Assembly (NCBI GenBank): GCA_024409025.1 | Contig: JAKSUM010000125.1 | Location: 1-5,000, forward strand | Length of the DNA: 5,000 nt | Source: a bacterium | GTDB lineage: Bacteria; Vulcanimicrobiota; CADAWZ01 | Direction: 5' to 3' | Part shown: piece after piece, positions 1 to 5,000 of the stretch | Layout: each line of letters begins with the position of its first letter | Numbering within the stretch: position 1 is the stretch's first letter | The notes under the pieces: generated by a model | The model's input: only the letters and a program-made list of their open reading frames with translations | What the model was told of the DNA's origin: nothing | Database searches by the model: none | Program-made: the position numbers and the translations under genes

Positions 1-243
1 TTTATAGGGGCGTCAGTTCTTTTTATGACACGGCGTCTTTGGGGAATAATTGCTTTTATCATTGCCGCCATTATTGCATTTTCAAGGATATATCTTTTTG
101 TCCATTTCCCTACGGATGTTCTTGCTGGCATTGCTCTCGGTCTGGTTATCGGATTTTCGGCATGCCATATCGGTGGAATCACTGATAATAAGACTTCTGA
201 GGAATTGAATAAACCGGACCGGAAAATCTTTAATTGTAAATAA
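1..243 (+). CDS. PAP2-family membrane phosphatase, C-terminal fragment (5' end outside window)
   Basis: The frame is open from base 1 to a TAA at 241-243, so the 80 residues seen are the end of a longer protein; the ATG at 25 is internal. The signature is the third PAP2 motif, SRxxxxxHxxxD: Ser-Arg at 82-87, His at 103-105 and Asp at 115-117, in the context SRIYLFVHFPTD. In this family the His is the nucleophile that forms a phospho-enzyme and the Asp assists it. The start of the fragment (FIGASVLF) resembles what commonly follows the PSGH motif, which would lie just upstream. A hydrophobic segment precedes SR and another follows the Asp (LAGIALGLVIG), so the active site sits at a membrane face. 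The protein ends in a polar tail of about 25 residues. Likely substrates are lipid phosphates or pyrophosphates such as undecaprenyl pyrophosphate, but the fragment cannot separate the subfamilies. The gene converges on the minus-strand set. Confidence 0.88.
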   Translation, partial: FIGASVLFMTRRLWGIIAFIIAAIIAFSRIYLFVHFPTDVLAGIALGLVIGFSACHIGGITDNKTSEELNKPDRKIFNCK

Positions 244-271
244 AAAAAAGCCCGTTACAACGGGCTTTTTT
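243..271. terminator. Bidirectional factor-independent terminator
   Basis: GCCCGTT (250-256) pairs with AACGGGC (259-265), a GC-rich 7-bp stem if fully paired, or 6 bp with a TACA loop. It is flanked by an A run at 242-249 and a T run at 266-271. Read on the plus strand, the hairpin is followed by six T after the phosphatase stop. Read on the minus strand it is followed by eight T and begins just beyond the TAG (272-274) of the TPR gene. It therefore fits termination from both sides of a convergent gene pair, with the A/T runs able to extend the stem. Confidence 0.93.
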
Positions 272-2188
272 CTATCTTCCTATTTTCTTTTTGAGCTGCT
301 CTATTTTCTGTCTGAGCGGAGGAGTTGCAAGGCTCAGAGGCTCCATTATTGCATATCTGCTGTAGAGCTGTATTGCAAGCTCATACTCGCCGTACTTTTC
401 GGCAAGCACGCCTTCTCCTCTGAATGCGTCTGAATCGAGGGCGTTGTATTTCATCGCTTCGCCGTATGCCTGTCTTGCAAGATCGAATCTTCCAAGAATG
501 GAAGCGACGTCTCCCTCTATTGTCCAGAGGTTTGATGCCGCAGGAGCGCATGAAAGCTGCTTGTCTATTCTCTTTATGAGGTCTTCTCCTGCCGCCTTGG
601 CCTCAGCCTTTCTGTCATTCATAAGAAGAAGCTTTATTCTGCGGAGCTGCATGCTGAAGAGATCTGGGGATGTCTCGATTGCTGATTCCATTACGGAGAG
701 GGCTTCGGAAAATCTTCCGGTCTTCATCATTGCCGTCGCAAGAACTACGAGCGTCTGCTCGTTTGTGTCTTTGGTTATATGGGGGCACTTGAGTCCCGCA
801 TTCGCAAGCTCCTCTGATTTCTGCCACTGTGAACGCCTTGTGTAATATTCCGCAAGAGCAAGATAATTTTTTGCGTCTCTGGGCGACATTTCAAGTGCCT
901 TGTTATAGCAGGCGAGAGCGGCTTCATCGTCTCCCATTGCCTCGCAGACAAGGGCTATATATCTGTAGTTGCTGTTTTCTTCCCTGCGGTAAAGCTCAAG
1001 AGCCTCTTTATAGCTTCCGAATTTGTAGTAAAGCTCGGCGAAGCAGAGCTCGAGGGCTCTGTGGTATTTCATTCTGTTGGAAAGATCGCCTGCCTGAGGT
1101 ATGATCGAGCTGTAATATGCGATAGCTTCCTCTGAACGGTTAAGCCTGACGTATATTCTTCCGAGCTCATAAAGCGCCTGAATGTTCTTGTCGTCAAGCT
1201 GGAGGCAGCTCTGGAGTGATATTATTGCATCGTCAAAATATCCGCCCTGTATCTGCTGCAATGCGAGCTGCAGGAATGCGTTTGAATCGGCAGGGTGCGT
1301 CTCAAGATATGTCTTGTAATTTTCAATGAGGGACGCATGGAGATCTCCCCATTTATGGGCATAGCCTTCCTTTGCGTAAAGCTTCAGAAGCTCGCCCTTC
1401 CATTGATGAATGCTCGGATTCTGAGCCGCTTCGGGAATGAGGATGAGGGCTTCGTAATACTCTATGGACTTTGTAAAATCGCTTGCGAGCTTGCAGAGCC
1501 TTGCCGTTCCTTCAAGAAGGGTTATGCTCTTGGGATAAAGGTTGAGCGCCTTTCCTGCAATTTTAATTCCGAACTGCATGATGTTGCGACGTTCTTCCTT
1601 GCTGAGATAAGCTCCCTGCATTTCCTGAAAGAAGGTATGGCCTAACGGGTCTGATGTTCCTGTTGCAAGAGCGAATATCTTATTGTATATTTCTTCCGCT
1701 TCTGTAAAGTGACCGCTTTTTACATAGTCTACGGCAAGCTTTTTAAGGTTTGATGAATCGTCCGGCTTAAGAGCCTGTACGGCGAGCCTGCTTTTTACTG
1801 CCTTTTCGTATCCGAAGTGCTCTTCATGGAATTCGGCAAGCTTTGTCGGAAAATAAGGGTTTGAAGGAATTACAGCGCATGCTTTCTCAAGGCTGACAAC
1901 GAGCTCCTCATGCATTTCAAGCTTCTTGAGGATCTGATATTCCAGCTTGTAATTTTCTTCGTTTGCAGGATCTTCGGCTATTTTCTGTCTGACTTCCTCA
2001 AGCGCACCCTCAGGATCATCGCCTATATTGTCTCCGAGAACTCTCTTTGAAGGGGAAGCGTCTTCATCTCCTTCCTTCTTAACGGAGGTCTTTTTCATTA
2101 AATATCCTTTTTCGCCCTGTCCTCCCTTATCGGACATCATTGGCTTGGCTGATGATTTTGATTGCAAAGAAGGTTTCTTTTCAAGCAT
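272..2188 (-). CDS. TPR-repeat protein, cytoplasmic, 638 residues, function unknown
   Basis: The protein is helical-repeat throughout. Residues 1-55 are polar, rich in Lys, Ser, Gly and Glu, and probably disordered; there is no signal peptide or membrane segment. From about residue 60 to 620 come degenerate TPR units with the usual spaced small and aromatic residues. The clearest are at about 302-335, 336-366, 374-404, 407-437, 438-470 and 588-620, for example ALYELGRIYVRLNRSEEAIAYY and LALAEYYTRRSQWQKSEELA. No enzymatic domain is visible, so a scaffold or adaptor role is the family-based inference. The start at 2188 has AGGAG nine bases upstream (2198-2202). A second in-frame ATG at 2098 also has a good ribosome-binding site and would remove 30 disordered residues. 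It is the last gene of the minus-strand set, 39 bases after the CarD-like gene, and runs straight into the terminator. The partner protein and pathway are unknown. Confidence 0.88.
   Translation of the reverse strand: MLEKKPSLQSKSSAKPMMSDKGGQGEKGYLMKKTSVKKEGDEDASPSKRVLGDNIGDDPEGALEEVRQKIAEDPANEENYKLEYQILKKLEMHEELVVSLEKACAVIPSNPYFPTKLAEFHEEHFGYEKAVKSRLAVQALKPDDSSNLKKLAVDYVKSGHFTEAEEIYNKIFALATGTSDPLGHTFFQEMQGAYLSKEERRNIMQFGIKIAGKALNLYPKSITLLEGTARLCKLASDFTKSIEYYEALILIPEAAQNPSIHQWKGELLKLYAKEGYAHKWGDLHASLIENYKTYLETHPADSNAFLQLALQQIQGGYFDDAIISLQSCLQLDDKNIQALYELGRIYVRLNRSEEAIAYYSSIIPQAGDLSNRMKYHRALELCFAELYYKFGSYKEALELYRREENSNYRYIALVCEAMGDDEAALACYNKALEMSPRDAKNYLALAEYYTRRSQWQKSEELANAGLKCPHITKDTNEQTLVVLATAMMKTGRFSEALSVMESAIETSPDLFSMQLRRIKLLLMNDRKAEAKAAGEDLIKRIDKQLSCAPAASNLWTIEGDVASILGRFDLARQAYGEAMKYNALDSDAFRGEGVLAEKYGEYELAIQLYSRYAIMEPLSLATPPLRQKIEQLKKKIGR
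2096..2109 (-). promoter_or_regulatory. Alternative ribosome-binding site and start for the 638-residue TPR gene
   Basis: On the minus strand AAGGA (2105-2109) lies six bases before an in-frame ATG (2096-2098), which is codon 31 of the longer reading. Its spacing is slightly better than that of the upstream start. Initiation here would give a 608-residue protein beginning MKKTSVKK. The internal Met pair at codons 17-18 has no comparable site. I cannot decide between the two starts from sequence. Confidence 0.4.
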
Positions 2189-2197
2189 GGCATTAAA

Positions 2198-2202
2198 CTC
2201 CT
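2198..2202 (-). promoter_or_regulatory. Ribosome-binding site supporting the TPR start at 2188
   Basis: Minus-strand AGGAG sits nine bases before the ATG at 2186-2188, inside the 39-base gap after the CarD-like gene. It is a canonical core at acceptable spacing, and the reason the longer start is preferred. Confidence 0.65.
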
Positions 2203-2207
2203 GACTG

Positions 2208-2221
2208 CGTCTGTTTAGACG
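2208..2221 (-). other. Small perfect hairpin in the CarD-like / TPR intercistronic gap
   Basis: CGTCT (2208-2212) and AGACG (2217-2221) form a perfect 5-bp inverted repeat around a four-base loop. On the transcript it lies between the TAA of the CarD-like gene and the AGGAG of the TPR gene. There is no T run after it, so it is not a terminator. It could be an RNA-processing or stability element, or chance. Confidence 0.3.
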
Positions 2222-2227
2222 ATTATG

Positions 2228-2755
2228 TTACAGATTTCTGCATGTATCCTCTATTAATCTTTCCGCCTGTGTTTCGGACATTTTCGAAACAAAGGCGAAT
2301 TCTGATGACAGGCTCTTTTTGGCTGATTTGAGCATTGCCTGCTCTTTGGCCGTAAGCTTTTTGCTTTTTGAAAGCATAATAAGGTCTTTTATTACCTGAA
2401 CCAGCATTTTTATGTCGACATCTTTCATCTTCTTTGTATTTATATTGTACCTGTCAGATGATTTTAGCGGAATGTCGCTGCTGTATTCCTTCAGATATTC
2501 CATTAGATACGGAATTTCCTCTTCAGATATAAGCCCTCTTAAAAGGCTGGCGTCTGAATCCGGATTTATTTTTACGGAAAGTTTGTCTCGTGTAAAGAAT
2601 ATTTCTGCGAGTTTTATTTTACTTCCGCCGATGTCTTTTGTCTCTACGCTCTTTACAGTCCCTATGCCGTATGCGGGATGGACTATTACGGATCCTTCCT
2701 CAAAAGAAACAGCTTTTTTTATGGAACTTTCAGGAGCATTGTTGCGGCTATCCAT
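2228..2755 (-). CDS. Divergent CarD/CdnL-like RNA polymerase-binding transcription regulator
   Basis: This 175-residue protein has the two-part CarD/CdnL layout. After a polar leader of about 16 residues comes a CarD/TRCF-type polymerase-interaction domain (about 17-75). It opens with FEEGSVIVHPAYGIGTV, the family's F..G..V.HP..G.G.V pattern, followed by beta-rich sequence ending near VKINPD. The C-terminal part (about 78-172) is helical and keeps landmarks such as VIKDLIMLSKSKKLTAKEQAML, matching the family's V.RDL...... LS..E..ML segment. Family members bind the RNA polymerase beta subunit and act at the open promoter complex. Unusually, the tryptophan before the RRY-like motif that wedges DNA at the bubble edge in studied CarD proteins is absent; the aligned stretch here is KSSDRY, with Ser99 at that place. 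The ribosome-binding site is fair: GGGGA-like, about 10-11 bases upstream. The gene lies 69 bases after the kinase and 39 before the TPR gene. Family membership is fairly sure; the exact promoter effect is not. Confidence 0.87.
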   Translation of the reverse strand: MDSRNNAPESSIKKAVSFEEGSVIVHPAYGIGTVKSVETKDIGGSKIKLAEIFFTRDKLSVKINPDSDASLLRGLISEEEIPYLMEYLKEYSSDIPLKSSDRYNINTKKMKDVDIKMLVQVIKDLIMLSKSKKLTAKEQAMLKSAKKSLSSEFAFVSKMSETQAERLIEDTCRNL

Positions 2756-2817
2756 ATGACAAAATTCCCCTTTTTAATGAAAAATTCCTCTTATATATGA
2801 AAAAGATATTCCTGTTT
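2756..2817 (-). repeat. Imperfect tandem repeats (about 20-21 bases) upstream of the CarD-like gene
   Basis: The 69-base gap holds three successive blocks: 2756-2776, 2777-2796 and 2797-2817. On the minus strand each has a purine-rich core, then a T-rich run ending in CAT. The cores are AGGGGAATTTTGTCAT, AGAGGAATTTTTCAT and CAGGAATATCTTTTTCAT. The first two are close; the third is more diverged. The block nearest the gene supplies its ribosome-binding site. The array could be a decayed duplication of the start region or a set of regulator sites. Confidence 0.4.
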
Positions 2818-2820
2818 CAG
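2792..2820 (-). promoter_or_regulatory. Weak candidate sigma-70-type promoter before the CarD-like gene
   Basis: On the minus strand CTGAAA (2815-2820) and TATATA (2792-2797) are separated by 17 bases, each matching four of six consensus positions. The placement suits an internal start for the CarD-like and TPR genes. In AT-rich DNA such matches are common, so this is only a suggestion. Confidence 0.2.
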
Positions 2821-2824
2821 AGTG

Positions 2825-3754
2825 TCAGTTCTGTATCTTTTCCGCGTATTTTTCTGCCAGTTCCATTGTAAGACTTTCCGCTACTGCTTTTTCATCCATG
2901 AGCGTTATTGTCGCACAGGCTATTCCGAGCTTTACGGCATTCTGGAAATCCCTTCCGTCAAGAATTCCCGCAACCGTACCCGATACCAGCGCATCGCCGG
3001 CGCCTACGGAGTTTACAGTCATTGTCCTTATTGACGGTATGAACCCCTTAAAATCTTTAGATACACAGTAAGCACCTTCAGAGCCTAAGGTTACGATGAG
3101 GTTTTTAACGCCTCTCTTTATGATTTCATCGCCGGCTTCCTTTATATCGTCTTCGGATATTACGGATCTTCCGACCATTGACTCCAGCTCTTCCTTGTTA
3201 GGCGTTGTAAGGGTTATGTCCTGAAGGAATTCTCCAAGATGATGAGCTCTTGCCGGAGACACGGGCTCTACACATATCGGTATGAAGTTCCTTTTTGCTA
3301 TTGAGAGAATTGTCGAGAGAGCCTGATCCGGAATATCAGCATCCACTACTATGTATGATGCTTTTTCTATTATATCGATATTTGCATTTATATATTCAGG
3401 GGTTATTTCGGAAAGTATTGACATGTCCGATATGCTGGCATCGAGCTCGCCCCTTGAGTTTATTACCGCAAGGAATATGCCTGAGTTCTGTTCGCAGCGC
3501 AGTATTCTTGACATGTCTACGCCGGCTTTTGCCGTTGTTTCTGTTATTTTTTCTGCAAATCCCTCATTGCCTATTGCGCTTAAAAGGACTGAGCCTACTC
3601 CCAGCTTTGCAAGATTTTCAGCTATATTTCTTGCTACTCCTCCGGGTGAGAATTCCACATTTCCCGGATTTTTCGTCTTTGAAAACGTTTTTATTCTGCT
3701 TCTCCCCTTGATATCGATATTGGAGGCTCCTATTACGACAACTCTCTTGTCCAT
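2825..3754 (-). CDS. psuK: PfkB-family carbohydrate/nucleoside kinase, probable pseudouridine kinase
   Basis: At 309 residues this is a full-length ribokinase-fold enzyme. The N-terminal sugar-binding part has VIGASNID (7-14) and the PfkB glycine motif PGGVARNIAENLAKLG (37-52). The C-terminal ATP part has VTLGSEGAY (221-229) and GAGDA (251-255), whose Asp254 is the expected catalytic base. Several stretches match remembered E. coli PsuK (YeiC) beyond the general family: NPG..EFSPGGV.RNIA.NLA.LG, ISDMSI...ITPEY (E. coli INDMNI...ITAEY) and the EPVS segment near 163-166. PsuK phosphorylates pseudouridine to pseudouridine 5'-phosphate, which PsuG then splits to uracil and ribose 5-phosphate. The substrate call is inference from memory; another nucleoside or sugar kinase is possible, and no psuG is visible here. 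The start is well supported: GGGAG (3761-3765) lies six bases before the ATG. Stop is TGA. It follows the long TPR gene by 81 bases and precedes the CarD-like gene by 69. Confidence 0.85.
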   Translation of the reverse strand: MDKRVVVIGASNIDIKGRSRIKTFSKTKNPGNVEFSPGGVARNIAENLAKLGVGSVLLSAIGNEGFAEKITETTAKAGVDMSRILRCEQNSGIFLAVINSRGELDASISDMSILSEITPEYINANIDIIEKASYIVVDADIPDQALSTILSIAKRNFIPICVEPVSPARAHHLGEFLQDITLTTPNKEELESMVGRSVISEDDIKEAGDEIIKRGVKNLIVTLGSEGAYCVSKDFKGFIPSIRTMTVNSVGAGDALVSGTVAGILDGRDFQNAVKLGIACATITLMDEKAVAESLTMELAEKYAEKIQN

Positions 3755-3835
3755 TTTTATCTCCCTTTTAGGATCGTGTTAATTGTTAATCTGTTAATAT
3801 TCTGTTTTTTTTTAATAATTCCTTTATATTTTTGA
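3755..3835 (-). promoter_or_regulatory. AT-rich 81-base gap before the kinase, with three ATTAAC copies
   Basis: Between the TAG of the upstream TPR gene and the kinase start lies strongly AT-rich DNA with a run of ten T on the plus strand (3804-3813). GTTAAT occurs three times, at 3778-3783, 3785-3790 and 3793-3798 (ATTAAC on the minus strand), at spacings of 7 and 8 bases, just upstream of the kinase ribosome-binding site. No GC-rich hairpin is present, so I see no terminator. A promoter is plausible but no clear -35/-10 pair stands out. Confidence 0.35.
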
Positions 3836-5000
3836 CTATTTTTTTGCAGGAGGGGCGGAGTATGCCGGAACCTCATTTTTATCAATCTTCTTTTCCTTCT
3901 TCTCTTTTTTGAAATTAAAAGAGGGGAGCTTTATGTCGATTGGCGATTTGAATATTGAATTGCCTGATTTTTCCTCCGGCTGAATCTTCTGCTCCTTTGC
4001 TTCTGAAGGCTGTTCGTCTGCTTTCTTTTCAGGCGAAACGGCAGCGTCTGAAGGCTTGGAATTTTCTTTTTTTGCTGATTGTTCTGATGATGCGCTCCGG
4101 TTGTCCTGTTCAGGCTTATGATTTGCCTGCCCTGATCCTTCCTGCCGCAAAGATGCCTCACTGTTAAGCTCGTCAAGCTTCTTCTTGGCTTCCTGCTGCT
4201 GACGCTCGATGCGTTGCTGCTCCTGCTTTTTCTGCTGCTCTATTTTGCGGAGCTCTTCGGCTTTCCTTGCCTCTTCGGCCTTTCTTTGCTTCTCTTGCCT
4301 TAGTTTTGCGTTCTTTTGGGCTTCCTCTCTTATTGAGGGGACCTTGAGAAGCTCACGCTCGTATTCCTTTGTTTTTTTCTGATTTTTTGTAAAGTTATAG
4401 TGAATCCAATAGAGCTGCATTGCTACTTCAGTGCTGTCATATCCAAGCTCTTTGGCTTTGAGGTAATAGGCTTCGGATTCCCCATACATCCTCTTTTTTG
4501 CATACAGGGAGCCGAGATTGAAATAGGCATTTGGCTTTGAGGGGGCTTTTTTGATTGCGTCCTTCCAGCATGCCTCGGCATTGTCATATCTTTCGGCATT
4601 GTCGTTTATGACCGCAAGATCATAGTAAAGCGAGCCTAAGTTGTTCAGTATATAATAGTTGTCAGGATGCTTTGACAGCGCTTTGAGGTATGCCCTCTCG
4701 CTTCTCGGATAATCTCCCGCCTTTCTGCATGCCCTTCCGAGACGGGAGTAGAGCGCTACGCTGTCAGGAGTATTCTGCAGCGCCCTTTCATATTCGTCTG
4801 CCGCCTGCCTGTATTTGCCTTCGCTCTCAAGCTTTTCTCCGCGTGACCACTCCTTGAAGTCTTTTATTTTTGCGCTTATTTTGGGATCGCTTCCGCTTTC
4901 TATGTATTTGTCGTAATTTATAAGGGCGTTCTCGTAGTCATGAAGCCCGTATTCATATATAAGGGCTATGTTAAGATAGCATCTTTTTGAATCGAATCCG
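3836..5000 (-). CDS. TPR protein with C-terminal coiled coil and disordered charged tail (5' end outside window)
   Basis: The minus-strand frame stays open from the right edge to a TAG at 3836-3838, giving 387 visible residues; the ATG at 4489 is internal, since the TPR pattern runs across it unbroken. Visible residues about 5-37, 51-80, 81-112, 115-152 and 153-186 form TPR units, such as LGRACRKAGDYPRSERAYLKAL and FNLGSLYAKKRMYGESEAYY. The fourth carries a short insertion (AVINDNAERY). After a linking helix, residues about 222-280 are almost entirely Lys, Arg, Glu, Gln and Ala, a predicted coiled coil or single helix. Residues 281-387 are Ser/Glu/Lys/Pro-rich and probably disordered. The tail is broken only by a hydrophobic stretch, SPIDIKLPSFNF, then a lysine cluster. 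No enzyme domain or membrane segment is visible, and any signal peptide would lie outside the window. A scaffold role is inferred; the partner is unknown. It is the most upstream gene seen in the minus-strand set. Confidence 0.86.
   Translation of the reverse strand, partial: GFDSKRCYLNIALIYEYGLHDYENALINYDKYIESGSDPKISAKIKDFKEWSRGEKLESEGKYRQAADEYERALQNTPDSVALYSRLGRACRKAGDYPRSERAYLKALSKHPDNYYILNNLGSLYYDLAVINDNAERYDNAEACWKDAIKKAPSKPNAYFNLGSLYAKKRMYGESEAYYLKAKELGYDSTEVAMQLYWIHYNFTKNQKKTKEYERELLKVPSIREEAQKNAKLRQEKQRKAEEARKAEELRKIEQQKKQEQQRIERQQQEAKKKLDELNSEASLRQEGSGQANHKPEQDNRSASSEQSAKKENSKPSDAAVSPEKKADEQPSEAKEQKIQPEEKSGNSIFKSPIDIKLPSFNFKKEKKEKKIDKNEVPAYSAPPAKK
4160..4336 (-). other. Low-complexity Lys/Glu/Gln coiled-coil coding segment
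   Basis: About 59 codons read almost only as Lys, Arg, Glu, Gln and Ala, seen on the plus strand as repeated CTG, CTC, CTT and TTC triplets. Blocks such as RKAEEARKAEELRKIEQQ recur with small variations, suggesting growth by short internal duplication. The segment joins the TPR domain to the disordered tail and probably acts as a rigid helical spacer or oligomerisation region. Confidence 0.7.

Noticed and set aside
444..1645. Several plus-strand open frames (about 91 to 133 codons) and a 70-codon minus-strand frame within the TPR gene
   Set aside because: They lie wholly inside a long gene with continuous TPR pattern; their translations are Cys/Arg/Ser-rich and lack any domain.
2412..2871. 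Plus-strand open frames of 115 and 77 codons opposite the CarD-like gene and its upstream gap
   Set aside because: They are antisense to a recognisable CarD-like gene and show no family resemblance.
3295..3782. Overlapping plus-strand open frames of 138 and 143 codons opposite the kinase
   Set aside because: The kinase on the minus strand has full family motifs and a good ribosome-binding site. The plus-strand frames have no recognisable domain, and open antisense frames are expected from the codon bias.
3804..3813. Run of ten T (plus strand) as a possible terminator
   Set aside because: For minus-strand transcripts it is an A run, and there is no GC-rich hairpin beside it.
3931..4176. An 81-codon minus-strand frame and a 70-codon plus-strand frame in the tail of the coiled-coil TPR gene
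   Set aside because: Both are out-of-frame readings of a low-complexity coding segment, where long shadow frames are common.
4160..4336. CTG/CTC/CTT triplet-rich stretch as a CRISPR array or DNA satellite
   Set aside because: There are no regular repeat-spacer units; the pattern follows Gln/Glu/Lys codons of an in-frame helical segment.
3836..4489. Treating the ATG at 4489 as the start of a separate 217-residue protein
   Set aside because: The same frame is open to the right edge and encodes further TPR units that flow directly into this segment, so the ATG is an internal Met.

Overview
This is an ordinary bacterial chromosomal window: dense, intron-free genes, short intergenic gaps, purine-rich ribosome-binding sites and a factor-independent terminator. 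By eye the GC content is moderate to low. Sampling the kinase gene shows ATA as a favoured Ile codon, and AGG/AGA arginine codons are frequent across the genes. That argues against enteric bacteria, but I cannot name the phylum from sequence alone. I see no rRNA, tRNA, CRISPR array, insertion sequence, integrase or attachment site.

Layout. At the left edge (1-243, + strand) is the C-terminal end of a PAP2-family membrane phosphatase. A compact hairpin with A/T tracts on both sides (about 243-271) ends this gene and also ends the convergent set on the other strand. Everything from 272 to the right edge is on the minus strand. In transcription order this set is: (i) a TPR protein with a long coiled coil and a disordered charged tail (3836 to beyond 5000, start outside the window); (ii) a PfkB-family sugar kinase that closely resembles pseudouridine kinase PsuK (2825-3754); (iii) a divergent CarD/CdnL-like RNA-polymerase-binding regulator (2228-2755); (iv) a 638-residue cytoplasmic TPR protein (272-2188). 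The gaps between them are 81, 69 and 39 bases. None holds a convincing terminator, so a single transcript is plausible, perhaps with internal promoters in the two AT-rich gaps.

How the genes may work together. Only the kinase and the CarD-like protein have activities that can be inferred from their families: phosphorylation of a nucleoside or sugar, and modulation of RNA polymerase at promoters. The two TPR proteins are probably protein-binding scaffolds with unknown partners. Nothing visible ties the four into one pathway. No pseudouridine-5'-phosphate glycosidase (PsuG), the usual partner of PsuK, is present in this window.

The points most worth a second look are: loss of the family's signature tryptophan in the CarD-like protein; the PsuK-like kinase without PsuG; the TPR / kinase / CarD / TPR gene order; two equally good starts for the 638-residue TPR gene; and short near-repeats in the gaps upstream of the CarD-like and kinase genes. 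I found no clear evidence of a new defence or mobile system.
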